Source: a virus. Taken from it: DNA of 26,162 bases. Of this stretch, positions 1-7,109 are shown piece by piece. Below the pieces are notes generated by a model. It did no database searches and was not told the DNA's origin. It saw only the letters and a program-made list of their open reading frames with translations. Position 1 is the stretch's first letter. Every line of letters begins with the position of its first letter. A program made the position numbers and the translations under genes. The stretch is from IMG/VR virus record IMGVR_UViG_3300030328_002788, positions 1 through 26,162 of that record. The stretch is one strand, 5' to 3'.

Positions 1-198
1 TATCATTTAGACACAGACAACGAATATTCTTACCACAAATATAACAATAACAAGCAATGGATGGATTATTCTATTGGATTAATCTACGGTTATAGATTTA
101 ACAAAAGTTTAGGTATATTTGTAGAAGGTAAGTACAACAAATACTGGAACAGAAAATGGCACAACTTTAGCGTTGGCCTTAATTATGTAATATTTTAA
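1..198 (+). CDS. C-terminal fragment of a probable beta-barrel-like protein
   Basis: Open frame from the window edge to TAA at 196-198; only the last 65 residues are present. The visible part alternates aromatic/hydrophobic and polar residues (SIGLIYGYRF, LGIFVEGKYNKYW, HNFSVGLNYVIF) and ends in Phe, as is usual for the last strand of outer-membrane beta-barrels. The next gene starts one base after the stop, so it belongs to the lysis/late operon. A small outer-membrane-type barrel in a phage could be a spanin substitute, a surface-modifying protein or a virion protein; the missing N-terminus prevents a decision. A non-barrel beta protein is the main alternative. Confidence 0.55.
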   Translation, partial: YHLDTDNEYSYHKYNNNKQWMDYSIGLIYGYRFNKSLGIFVEGKYNKYWNRKWHNFSVGLNYVIF

Positions 199-199
199 G

Positions 200-484
200 A
201 TGGCAAAAGAATTAAACGAAGACACAGCGGTACAAATAAGTTTAAAAACCTTAGCAGGTATTGCTGTTCTTATGGCTGCTGTTATTAGTGGTTGGTTTGT
301 ACTGCAAGGAGATATAGCGGAAGCTAAAAAACTACCTTTACCTCCAGATCCAGAGATTACGCGTATGGAGTATGATATGAAAGATCAACTTATACGTCAG
401 ACTATAATGTCTACACAAGATGACGTTAAAGATATTAAAAGTCAAATGATTAGAATGGAGGATAAGATTGATAAACTAAAATAA
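200..484 (+). CDS. Small membrane protein with C-terminal coiled coil
   Basis: 94 residues. One membrane segment at about 15-36 (LKTLAGIAVLMAAVISGWFV), a Pro-rich linker (KLPLPPDPE), then a charged helical tail with heptad-like spacing (about 55-94). It starts one base after the upstream stop and ends five bases before the next gene, in front of the endolysin and holin. One TM plus a coiled coil fits an accessory lysis role (spanin-like or holin partner) or a membrane-anchored virion factor; function is inferred from position only. Confidence 0.75.
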   Translation: MAKELNEDTAVQISLKTLAGIAVLMAAVISGWFVLQGDIAEAKKLPLPPDPEITRMEYDMKDQLIRQTIMSTQDDVKDIKSQMIRMEDKIDKLK

Positions 485-488
485 TCTT

Positions 489-824
489 ATGAAAAAATTA
501 CTACTTTTATTATTAATTCCATTTATCTCTACAGCTCAAGATTTCCCTAATGGAATGGTTGCTGTTGAGTTTAATGCTAGTTTTAATAAAACTAACGAAG
601 TAGGGTGGTTAACAAAACTATCAGACTGTGAAACACAGAGAGTTGATATAACTGTAGACTCAAGATGGTCTAAAGAATATAAGATAGTAGTTGTTCCTAC
701 TATTGTTATATTCAACAATAATGAAGAGGTAAAAAGATTTCAAGCTAATATTATGATGACTATGGAAGCTACTAAAAATGAGGTGCAAAACTCTATAGAT
801 GAAATTGTAATGGAAGCGTTTTAA
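489..824 (+). CDS. Secreted thioredoxin-fold protein lacking CxxC
   Basis: 111 residues. Signal peptide at 1-17 (Lys-Lys start, poly-Leu core, STAQ end), so the product should be periplasmic. The mature part follows the thioredoxin order: a VEFNASF strand, a loop where CxxC would be, a strand (RVDITVDS), the cis-Pro segment VVVPTIVIFNN and a final strand (EEVKRFQA). The catalytic CxxC is absent and only one Cys remains (SDCET). A redox role is therefore unlikely; a binding or scaffold role is more plausible. It sits between a membrane protein and the endolysin, and may act at the envelope during lysis. Confidence 0.75.
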   Translation: MKKLLLLLLIPFISTAQDFPNGMVAVEFNASFNKTNEVGWLTKLSDCETQRVDITVDSRWSKEYKIVVVPTIVIFNNNEEVKRFQANIMMTMEATKNEVQNSIDEIVMEAF

Positions 825-832
825 ATTAAATT

Positions 833-1300
833 ATGAGACTAAGTAAAAATTTTACTGTTGCAGAAATAGAGCACAGTAACACAGCAAAACGATTGGGTAT
901 AAAAAATGAAATGCCAGAGAAACACTTGGAAAATATGCAAAGGCTTATTACAAATCTTATACAGCCTATGCGTGACTCTCTTGGTCCTATCAGGGTTACT
1001 AGTGGTTATCGCTCCAAAGAACTTAATCGTGCTATTGGTGGCAGCAATCGTTCACAGCATAGCAAAGCTGAGGCATTGGATTTGCAATTTTGGTCAGAAG
1101 GAGAAATGAATAACAAAGTTATTTATGATTGGGTTATAAACTCAAATATAGAGTTTGACCAAATGATTAACGAATTTGATTTAGCTTGGATTCATATATC
1201 TTTAAAAGCAGATAAAAACAGAAAAGAAGTATTAGAGGCATATAAAGATAAAGACGGTGACACCGCTTATAGATATGCTGATGACATAATTATATTATAA
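833..1300 (+). CDS. Peptidase M15-family endolysin
   Basis: 155 residues, the usual size of a single-domain M15 (VanY/Hedgehog-like) peptidase that cuts peptidoglycan cross-link peptides. The zinc site is visible: SGYRS at 57-61, SQHSKAEALD with His76 and Asp83, and WIHIS with His121. There is no signal peptide, so release needs the holin encoded immediately downstream (its ATG shares a base with this stop region). An N-terminal sequence like LSKNFTVAEIEHS is typical of this family in phages. Confidence 0.92.
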   Translation: MRLSKNFTVAEIEHSNTAKRLGIKNEMPEKHLENMQRLITNLIQPMRDSLGPIRVTSGYRSKELNRAIGGSNRSQHSKAEALDLQFWSEGEMNNKVIYDWVINSNIEFDQMINEFDLAWIHISLKADKNRKEVLEAYKDKDGDTAYRYADDIIIL

Positions 1301-1686
1301 TGAGTAAAATATTAAGTTTTTTAAGTGGAGGTGTAATAGAAAAGGTAGGTAATGTAATAGACAATCTATCTACGTCTGAGGAGGAAAGATTAGCTGCTAA
1401 GCAAGCTATGGAGGAAGTTCTTGTACAGGCAGAGTCTAATGCACAAGAGCAAGTATCTAGAAGGTGGGAAGCAGACATGAAGTCTGATAACTGGCTTTCT
1501 AAAAATATAAGACCTTTAATTTGTATATTCTTAACAGCAATGTTTGTTGTTATATCTATATTCGATGGTAATGCTGGAGGCTTTCAAATAGCCCCAGCTT
1601 ATGTACCAATCTATCAAACTTTACTTATTACTGTTTACGGAGCTTATTTTGCAGGAAGATCTATAGAAAAGATAAAGAAGAAGTAA
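1300..1686 (+). CDS. Holin, 3TM-type (gene-transfer-release holin family)
   Basis: 128 residues. A helical, charged N-terminal half (30-60) is followed by the conserved-looking DMKSDNWLSKNIRPL segment at 59-73, then membrane segments at about 72-88 and 103-119 and a basic tail (EKIKKK). The motif and layout match the Holin_3TM family. It forms the inner-membrane lesion that lets the upstream endolysin reach the cell wall. It is the last gene of the + strand operon and its stop codon abuts that of the opposing early operon. Confidence 0.85.
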   Translation: MSKILSFLSGGVIEKVGNVIDNLSTSEEERLAAKQAMEEVLVQAESNAQEQVSRRWEADMKSDNWLSKNIRPLICIFLTAMFVVISIFDGNAGGFQIAPAYVPIYQTLLITVYGAYFAGRSIEKIKKK

Positions 1687-1692
1687 TTACTT
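1681..1692. other. 12-bp palindrome containing both convergent stop codons
   Basis: AAGTAATTACTT is a perfect palindrome. Its left half holds the holin TAA (1684-1686) and its right half the TAA of the - strand gene (1687-1689). The two convergent transcription units therefore have no spacer. A weak stem (ACGC/GCGT) lies just right of it; no strong bidirectional terminator is visible. Confidence 0.7.
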
Positions 1693-2007
1693 AGACGCTT
1701 TTGTTATAGCGTTTATAAACTCTATTTCTTTTTCTATACACTTTTGTTTTTCTTGACTCCACATTTGCTTATACTTAGCCATGTTAAAATAAGAGTCGTA
1801 AAAACTATGAACTGCTTTTTCTAATATTTTAGTTCTTTTCTTTTTTAATTTATATGATTTAGTCATCTGACCTTTAAATTCAGATAATTCTTTTTTCATA
1901 GCCTGTATTTCAGTTAATGCCTCGCAATAATCTTGCATACATTTATTTTCAGCTAAAGTAGTATTTTGTTCTTTTATTAACTCTAAGGCTTTTTCAGCTA
2001 TCTCCAT
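1687..2007 (-). CDS. Coiled-coil protein of unknown function
   Basis: 106 residues, Lys/Glu-rich and almost entirely helical by composition, with heptad-like hydrophobics at about 5-60. No domain recognised. It is the most distal gene of the - strand early region. The start is supported by the leader motif AAAACCAA directly before ATG. It overlaps the upstream gene by 14 bases. Confidence 0.75.
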   Translation of the reverse strand: MEIAEKALELIKEQNTTLAENKCMQDYCEALTEIQAMKKELSEFKGQMTKSYKLKKKRTKILEKAVHSFYDSYFNMAKYKQMWSQEKQKCIEKEIEFINAITKASK

Positions 2008-2200
2008 TTGGTTTTAATTTTTTGATTAATGATAATTCTTCTGGCATTAAAATTAATTCTCCAGCATTTTGTGTTTGCTGTATTTTTATTTCAACCCATT
2101 CACCTAATGTCGGCTCTGTATCTCTATCTTTATTTAACAAACAAGCGTGATACCATAAGGCGTATTCATCCATTAATATTTGCAGTCTAGTTTTGGTCAT
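1994..2200 (-). CDS. Small protein of unknown function
   Basis: 68 residues, soluble, with a Trp/Tyr-rich N-terminal half (EYALWYHACLL) and mixed charge. Not recognised. It overlaps its neighbours by 14 bases on each side, consistent with a translationally coupled string. Confidence 0.65.
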   Translation of the reverse strand: MTKTRLQILMDEYALWYHACLLNKDRDTEPTLGEWVEIKIQQTQNAGELILMPEELSLIKKLKPNGDS

Positions 2201-2333
2201 AATAAAACCTTTTTTTTAATGCGTCAACAGATATGTTTATGTTATATTTCATTTTAAGAAATCGCTTAACAACAGATAATGATTTTCTGTTTTTTATTGC
2301 TTTTCCTATTACTAAAGCTATTAGTCCTTTCAT
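2187..2333 (-). CDS. Small basic protein of unknown function
   Basis: 48 residues, MKGLIALVIG followed by a Lys/Arg-rich helix (KAIKNRKSLSVVKRFLKMKY). ATG at 2333 is two bases after the upstream stop, and the TAG lies 14 bases inside the next gene, so it fills an otherwise empty 135-base gap in the operon. A TAACTTTG sequence at 2350-2343 could be a weak internal promoter. Function unknown. Confidence 0.6.
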   Translation of the reverse strand: MKGLIALVIGKAIKNRKSLSVVKRFLKMKYNINISVDALKKRFYYDQN

Positions 2334-2335
2334 TT

Positions 2336-3451
2336 TTAATCTTCAAAGTTATGAACTAGACTTGCAACCCTACCGTGATCTCTATGGAATAAAAATCCTT
2401 CCACAGCCTTAGGTGCTCCTTTGTATCCTTTACGAGCATGCCAGGAGTCGGCACCAGATGGACTACGCATATACTCTACAGTAACACCTATGTAATCTTT
2501 TGCGGATTGAAATTTAGTTTTTATTTTATGGTGTACATGATGTAAGAACATAGTTCGATACTTGCAGCTTGCCCACATTTTAGGCTCTTCTTGAGCCATA
2601 AGTAATGGTATATCTTGCATTTTAGCACCATCCCCATGTTCTAGCCCTATCATATTGTTATAATACTTATAGTATTTACGATAAGCAGGACCTTCATCTA
2701 CAGTTACTTTTTTATTTCCTTTATACCAAGATTTCAAACAATGAGCTAAATGATAACCAGACTGATAGTCGTGATTACTCATTGAGTGAATACAATCTAC
2801 AGGCCCAACCTGCATAAGCATATCTACACAAGCCACATAAACCTCTAACGCTATACCAAATGATTTCCACCACTTATCATCTTGATCTTGTGGTGTTCCT
2901 TTAGTTGTAGTATTAAATACATTGTCAACATGTAAAACATCATTACCTATACAGAATAAAACTTTTTCTATATCGTATCCCTGAGCTCTATCTATTATAC
3001 CCTGAACTCCTTGGAGGACCCTTAATCTTGCAATCTCCGTGTTATATTCTTCACCAGTTTCTTTGGCTAAAGCCAATTTACCAATATGAATATCAGCAGG
3101 ATTAACAACTAATAAGTGGTTTCCAAGTAGTTCTTTTGAGGTACGGGGGTAAGATATTTTATGGTTTGCAACAACATCAGCTATATCATTTAAAAGAACC
3201 TCTCTATCATATGTAGTCATAATAGAGTTATCATTCTTTGTTACAATAGAAAATCTAGGTTCACCATTAGCAGATTGCCAATGCTTACAGGAAACAACCT
3301 CTTCTGGCTGAATACCTCTTTCTTTAAGATAATCTAAATATACTGATGATAATTGATCGTTGTCGTTTGTGTTTAGGGCTACCTCTTGGGCTCTCCTCTC
3401 TAGAATGATGTCCATTTCTTGAGGAGTAAGGCGCATAGATTTTTTGGTCAT
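2336..3451 (-). CDS. Metallophosphoesterase-fold phosphatase/nuclease
   Basis: 371 residues. The calcineurin-type metal site is readable in order: Asp120-x-His122 (NPADIHIGK), Gly169-Asn-Asp171 (CIGNDVLH), Asn226-His-Asp228 (MSNHDYQ), His272 (EHGDG) and the His cluster 304-308 (LHHVHHK). About 110 residues precede the catalytic core. Such proteins are phosphodiesterases or nucleases (Mre11/SbcD are relatives). Lying beside a RecE-like exonuclease, a nucleic-acid role is likely, but substrate is not shown. Alternatives are a DNA 3'-phosphatase or a nucleotide phosphatase. Confidence 0.85.
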   Translation of the reverse strand: MTKKSMRLTPQEMDIILERRAQEVALNTNDNDQLSSVYLDYLKERGIQPEEVVSCKHWQSANGEPRFSIVTKNDNSIMTTYDREVLLNDIADVVANHKISYPRTSKELLGNHLLVVNPADIHIGKLALAKETGEEYNTEIARLRVLQGVQGIIDRAQGYDIEKVLFCIGNDVLHVDNVFNTTTKGTPQDQDDKWWKSFGIALEVYVACVDMLMQVGPVDCIHSMSNHDYQSGYHLAHCLKSWYKGNKKVTVDEGPAYRKYYKYYNNMIGLEHGDGAKMQDIPLLMAQEEPKMWASCKYRTMFLHHVHHKIKTKFQSAKDYIGVTVEYMRSPSGADSWHARKGYKGAPKAVEGFLFHRDHGRVASLVHNFED

Positions 3452-3461
3452 TTTCTCTTGC

Positions 3462-4265
3462 TTATAGTATACCTTCCTCTATATAGGAATCTATATTTTC
3501 CTCGCAAGATAGGAAATATTTTTCATATAAGTCTAAGGCGTAGTGGTACTTACGTCTTCCAGACTCCAGAAACTCAGGTGAAACATCATAAATTCCAACG
3601 CTGTGAGGATCTTCTTTTCCGATTACAATAAACTTAAATTGATCTAACCCAAGGGCATCACAATAAAATGCTGCTTGCATATCATAATGATATTTTTTAC
3701 AATCATATTTAAACTTATCTATACCACCAAATTCAACTGTGGTTTTAATGTCAGCTATAAAGTCAAAAGATTGTAAATCTACTTTACCTTTAGCGTTTAC
3801 AATATCCTTGCAGTGCATTCTGTTTATATGCCATATAAAAGGTTGCTCTCTTTTTGATGTATTAAGTAAGTCTCTAACCTTTTTATGATTAAATAAAGAA
3901 TTACACATTCTATCTATTTTATCTAACTCATCTCCAGTAATAAGATCTTTACCCTCTAATTCTGCAAGTTTTAACTCCTCCTGCTTCCAAGCTTTATTTA
4001 TTTTAGATGTCATGCCTTTCTCCTTTTCAGGTCTAAAGCTAGCATCAAATATGTAAAACTTTTCGTTAAACTTTTCTGGTTCTAAAGCCATACAGTGAAA
4101 TGCACTACCAAATACCATTGCAGGTGTAGATTTTTCCCTGTTTTCTAAATAAGACCTAAGATGTGCTGGTGACTTTAATAAATACTTAAGCATTGAGCAT
4201 GTAACATGCGAAGAGTCTGCATAATATATTTTATCGTCACGGAATGATTCTAGTAATTTTGTCAT
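3462..4265 (-). CDS. RecE-like PD-(D/E)XK exonuclease
   Basis: 267 residues. The N-terminal part has the RecE/phage exonuclease pattern: SSHVTCSMLKYLLKSPAH, then VFGSAFHCMALEPEKF at 51-66. The catalytic core shows Glu140 (KREQPF), KGKVD with Asp163, ADIKTT with Asp172-x-Lys174, and DMQAAFY with Gln197. It should resect double-stranded ends to make single strands for annealing. The SSB, RusA and annealing-candidate genes in the same operon support this. It has its own leader of about 100 bases with a hairpin. Confidence 0.88.
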   Translation of the reverse strand: MTKLLESFRDDKIYYADSSHVTCSMLKYLLKSPAHLRSYLENREKSTPAMVFGSAFHCMALEPEKFNEKFYIFDASFRPEKEKGMTSKINKAWKQEELKLAELEGKDLITGDELDKIDRMCNSLFNHKKVRDLLNTSKREQPFIWHINRMHCKDIVNAKGKVDLQSFDFIADIKTTVEFGGIDKFKYDCKKYHYDMQAAFYCDALGLDQFKFIVIGKEDPHSVGIYDVSPEFLESGRRKYHYALDLYEKYFLSCEENIDSYIEEGIL

Positions 4266-4277
4266 AAGAATTGTTTT

Positions 4278-4304
4278 TAAAATAAGAAAGAGGCCTAAGC
4301 CTCT
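4278..4304 (-). terminator. Hairpin terminator or leader attenuator
   Basis: On the - strand AGAGGC-(4-base loop)-GCCTCT, a 6-bp stem at 4289-4304, is followed by TTCTTATTTT. It could end transcription from the gene at 4386-4757. Because a promoter-like box lies upstream of it, it could also attenuate the exonuclease gene, whose ATG is 24 bases past the hairpin. Confidence 0.6.
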
Positions 4305-4361
4305 ATCTTGTTAACCAACTAATAACTAAACCATCGTATGAACAATGTAACCAAATCGTTG

Positions 4362-4369
4362 CAAATATA
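4362..4369 (-). promoter_or_regulatory. Candidate Bacteroidota -7 box TATATTTG
   Basis: TATATTTG on the - strand matches the Bacteroidota -7 consensus TAnnTTTG. No clear TTG is seen at -33. It sits 97 bases upstream of the exonuclease start in a 120-base gene-free stretch (4266-4385). Transcription from it would pass through the hairpin at 4289-4304. Confidence 0.45.
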
Positions 4370-4385
4370 ATGGTTTTATTTTAAT

Positions 4386-4757
4386 CTACGCTTTTTTCAT
4401 AGAAGTTTTTCCACGAGAACGATTTTTCTTAGTGGTTTCTTTTTTCGCTGCCTTCTTTACAGCTTTCTCAGCCTTAGTGGTTTCCATTGCTTCACGTTGT
4501 TTTGCTTCGTAATCCATTTGTTGCCAAATTAATCTTTGAATTGTGCCAGCAGAATGAGATGCAGCAATAAAATTAGTCATCATATCAGTTCGTTGCTCAT
4601 CAGTAACACCGATGCCAACAGCACTTAACATATCAACTAAATGATTTTCCACATGCTCTTCAAGTTGAGTAATGTTTTTCCCTAAAGGCGTTGCTCTAAA
4701 AGCTTTATCAGCTTCCATTTGTTTCTCTTCTGTAGAGATTTCTTTTACTTTTTCCAT
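4386..4757 (-). CDS. Unknown helical protein with Lys-rich tail
   Basis: 123 residues. An N-terminal charged helix is followed by a less charged core (about 25-80, HLVDMLSAVGIGVTDEQRTDMM) and a strongly basic, low-complexity tail (AEKAVKKAAKKETTKK, ending RGKTSMKKA). The tail suggests nucleic-acid contact. It lies three bases after the helicase stop. No family recognised. Confidence 0.7.
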   Translation of the reverse strand: MEKVKEISTEEKQMEADKAFRATPLGKNITQLEEHVENHLVDMLSAVGIGVTDEQRTDMMTNFIAASHSAGTIQRLIWQQMDYEAKQREAMETTKAEKAVKKAAKKETTKKNRSRGKTSMKKA

Positions 4758-4760
4758 AGT

Positions 4761-5735
4761 TTAAAAAGGTAAATTGTTAGAATTAAAGATTTCAGGTTTT
4801 ATATTAACTTTATGAGCGTCAATAAAATCTATGGTATTCTTTTGTAGAACATCTTCCCACACCATTTTTTGTTTATTTAAAGATTTAAACCTACATAATC
4901 TAGGTTCGAACCTAAGAATTACAGGCTCATGATCCTGAGTTGGGATACCTACAAGCTTCTGGAATTTAATTTTCCTTATATGCAGTTGAGTATCACTCCA
5001 ATCTTCAGAGTTAGGATTCCTGTGTACAACTATAAAGTTGTCCGTTCTATTAGCAAACATACCTCCCATTTCAACGTCATAATGTGAGGGAGCTGGGGTT
5101 TTACCGTCATCGCTTTTTTCTCTAGCAGCTTTAGTTACAGCATGTGTTACTAAAATAAACTTTACAAAGTTTTTCTGCTTAAACCTACGAATATCAGATA
5201 AGACCTGATAGTAGTAGTCATATTTACTCATAGACCTATTAATAGCAAGGTCATTCATAGGGTCAACATAACATCCATCAAATTCTCCATTATTTAATTC
5301 GTCCTGGAATACATCCATTACATCATAAATAGTTGGAGTGTTAGGGAATGATACTACCTTAAAGTGTTTCATTACCCATTCACAGGCAGCATCAAATATT
5401 GACCTATCCATCCTTTCGGATTTTGTTTTGTCGGCAGTCATTCCTATAAACATTTCTGCAAGGTCTATAACCATTTCACCTACGGGTTCATTCTCTGGAC
5501 AATAACATAACCACTTCCATTTATACTTAACAGATGCAAGCATCATTAAATAAAATATAGCAGTAGTTTTACCAATGTTGGCAAAACCTGTTATTACATC
5601 TAATTCACCTTTTCTATATGTATAATGTTTATCAAGCCAAGGTATACCAGTAGATAAACCTTTGTTGTACCCATTATTATAGACGTGATTTACATATTTA
5701 GAAATCTCCTCTTTAGAATTTATCTTATAATCCAT
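4761..5735 (-). CDS. DnaB/RecA-fold replicative helicase-like ATPase
   Basis: 324 residues, a single RecF/RecA-type ATPase core without a DnaB N-terminal or primase domain. Motifs in order: GLSTGIPWLDKH (26-37), Walker A GFANIGKTT (50-58), CPENEP with the catalytic Glu (about 79-84), Walker B FDGCYVDPMND (152-162), and the sensor strand FILVTHAVTK (193-202). It should translocate on DNA at the phage fork. The C-terminus ends NNLPF, similar to the tail of the phage SSB. The adjacent 5738-6142 gene may load it. Confidence 0.88.
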   Translation of the reverse strand: MDYKINSKEEISKYVNHVYNNGYNKGLSTGIPWLDKHYTYRKGELDVITGFANIGKTTAIFYLMMLASVKYKWKWLCYCPENEPVGEMVIDLAEMFIGMTADKTKSERMDRSIFDAACEWVMKHFKVVSFPNTPTIYDVMDVFQDELNNGEFDGCYVDPMNDLAINRSMSKYDYYYQVLSDIRRFKQKNFVKFILVTHAVTKAAREKSDDGKTPAPSHYDVEMGGMFANRTDNFIVVHRNPNSEDWSDTQLHIRKIKFQKLVGIPTQDHEPVILRFEPRLCRFKSLNKQKMVWEDVLQKNTIDFIDAHKVNIKPEIFNSNNLPF

Positions 5736-5737
5736 AG

Positions 5738-6142
5738 TTAAAAGTTATAAGAATCTAATCGATCTTTCTGTGCTTGAGCTACTTTCTTAGCCCTATCTTC
5801 AGCCTGAGCATTACTTTGTAATAAATAAATATAATCTTCCCAGCAATTATTAGCCAGAAAGTTATTTGGGTACTTTCTATATCTAGGCTCGAAGGCTTTT
5901 TGGTATAATGGAACTAATTTCATAATCGTATCTTTTTGTTGATTATTTAATTTCTTCCATTTAGTAAAAGCTGTATGCTTAGTTTTATTAATGCCATATA
6001 ATTTATAGAAAGCCATAAAGTCAGGAGTATATTCAGTAGATTTCTTTTCTTTTGGCTTATAGTCATTAACTACAGCGTCCATAAGAAACTCTACATCCTT
6101 AAGTATCTTCCCCAAGGTTTTCATTATCATTTCTCGATCCAT
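5738..6142 (-). CDS. Possible replication initiator/helicase-loader-like protein
   Basis: 134 residues, basic. The segment 40-105 (DFMAFYKLYG, TAFTKWKKLN, YRKYPNNFLANNCWEDY) resembles the C-terminal repeat common in phage replication proteins and helicase loaders, where a core of aromatic residues ends in a WxD motif. It lies directly upstream of the helicase gene. A second in-frame Met at residue 7 (6124) would shorten the 44-base overlap with the RusA gene. The function is inferred. Confidence 0.65.
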   Translation of the reverse strand: MDREMIMKTLGKILKDVEFLMDAVVNDYKPKEKKSTEYTPDFMAFYKLYGINKTKHTAFTKWKKLNNQQKDTIMKLVPLYQKAFEPRYRKYPNNFLANNCWEDYIYLLQSNAQAEDRAKKVAQAQKDRLDSYNF

Positions 6143-6533
6143 CGTTAATTGGTTTGTTATTTTTGTTAATGGTTATAAAGCATCCTGCTTTTTCTTTATC
6201 GTATTCATACTTTTTAAAGTGAGGAATGATTTGGTCGCAGTTGTCATCTTCAATCCAACCATATATTACCATTTGGTCTTGTACGGTTTGTAATGGATTA
6301 ACGTAATCAAACTTATGTCTTGTTCCTCGTATAAATTTAAACGATATACTTACAGGTTTTTGTAATCCATCTATAATAGACCTAAATTCCTCAGCATACT
6401 CTTGCCAATGTGGTTTAGTATTCTTAATGTAATTCATAACTGTCTTAGAGTGGATCATGTGTTTTCCAGTCCAGCGTTTACCATTTTTAGATGATGGCGT
6501 GCTGAATGGAATAAAAAATGTTCTCTTTTCCAT
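6099..6533 (-). CDS. RusA-family Holliday junction resolvase
   Basis: 144 residues. The RusA pattern is clear: an N-terminal strand (FFIPFSTPSSKNGKR), KFDYVNPLQTVQDQMV with Asp76 and Asp86, and GWIEDDNCDQI with Asp96/Asp97, the acidic metal-binding residues of this family. It cuts four-way junctions made during recombination or replication, before packaging. It is preceded by a strong-looking -7 box and the SSB terminator, so it may head a separate transcript. Confidence 0.9.
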   Translation of the reverse strand: MEKRTFFIPFSTPSSKNGKRWTGKHMIHSKTVMNYIKNTKPHWQEYAEEFRSIIDGLQKPVSISFKFIRGTRHKFDYVNPLQTVQDQMVIYGWIEDDNCDQIIPHFKKYEYDKEKAGCFITINKNNKPINDGSRNDNENLGEDT

Positions 6534-6548
6534 CTATTTGCGTTTGCA

Positions 6549-6556
6549 CAAATATA
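6549..6556 (-). promoter_or_regulatory. Candidate promoter for the RusA-helicase transcript
   Basis: TATATTTG on the - strand, matching TAnnTTTG. It sits 15 bases before the RusA ATG (6533) and immediately after the SSB terminator, the expected place for a new promoter. No TTG is found at -33. Confidence 0.55.
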
Positions 6557-6557
6557 G

Positions 6558-6600
6558 GAAAAATAAAGCATCCCCTACTTAGCGAGCCTTTCAGGGATGC
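6558..6600 (-). terminator. Rho-independent terminator after the SSB gene
   Basis: GCATCCC (6600-6594) pairs perfectly with GGGATGC (6574-6568) over a 19-base loop, followed on the - strand by TTTATTTTT. It begins eight bases after the SSB stop. Confidence 0.75.
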
Positions 6601-6608
6601 ATTATTAT

Positions 6609-6965
6609 CTAGAATGGTAAGTTACCAGCATCTTCAGTAGCACTCTGTGCAGGCTCCGTAGAGGCTGTGGCACCACTTTTATTGGTAAATACTTTCCATG
6701 CATTCAAATCAGTATAGTAACGACCTTTATATTCACGAGATTCTACATCAAAACTTACGTCAACCATTTGACCTGTTTTGTTGTACTTCGTGAAATTGTC
6801 TACTTTTTCTACTCCGAAAACATTAAAGGCTACACTTTTAGCGTATTCTCCTGATGTTTCGATAACAAAAGTTACTTTCTTCCACTCTTTGTTAGTGGTT
6901 TTAGAGGTTCCAGTTTGTACTTCTCCGATTGATTTGATTGTTCCTGTAATTTGTAAATTACTCAT
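6609..6965 (-). CDS. Single-stranded DNA-binding protein, DUF3127-like
   Basis: 118 residues. An OB-fold pattern matching the DUF3127 proteins of Bacteroidota is visible: TGTSKTTNKEWKKVTFVIET (18-37), AFNVFG, then VDVSFDVESREYKGRYYTDLNAWKV (about 68-92). A Ser/Ala/Glu-rich linker leads to the C-terminal tip EDAGNLPF, which parallels the acidic DDxPF tip bacterial SSBs use to recruit partners. It coats ssDNA for replication and recombination. The leader carries AAAAACCAA before ATG. Confidence 0.85.
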   Translation of the reverse strand: MSNLQITGTIKSIGEVQTGTSKTTNKEWKKVTFVIETSGEYAKSVAFNVFGVEKVDNFTKYNKTGQMVDVSFDVESREYKGRYYTDLNAWKVFTNKSGATASTEPAQSATEDAGNLPF

Positions 6966-7003
6966 AATAATTGGTTTTTGAGTCTGTTATATTTGACTCG
7001 GTT

Positions 7004-7063
7004 AAAAAAATAACAGGAGAGGACTGCATAAACGACCAAGGATATAAAGGCCCTCTCCTATTA
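7004..7063 (-). terminator. Strong rho-independent terminator
   Basis: A 12-bp stem pairs 7063-7052 with 7022-7011 (core AGGAGAGG/CCTCTCCT), followed by seven T on the - strand. One pair (7060:7014) is G-U on the - strand but would be a C-A mismatch on +, so the element works in the - direction. It ends the transcript of the annealing-candidate gene or attenuates entry into SSB. Confidence 0.8.
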
Positions 7064-7109
7064 CAGTAAAAGAAATTGCCCAACTCACGCATGGTGCTCT
7101 CGAAATCTA

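Noticed and set aside
3419-3631. Opposite-strand ORFs such as this one, 19047-19408 and 25247-25492
   Set aside because: They are shadows of well-supported genes on the other strand (metallophosphoesterase/exonuclease, basic protein, portal).
4901-4914. TAGGTTCGAACCTA, a perfect 14-base palindrome resembling a tRNA T-arm
   Set aside because: It lies inside the helicase reading frame (codons for FEP region) with no cloverleaf around it.
6988-6995. TATATTTG on the + strand upstream of SSB, within a GAGTC-N10-GACTC repeat
   Set aside because: No TTG at suitable distance and no + strand gene beyond; it reads against the SSB operon. The inverted repeat might still be a small operator but is weak.
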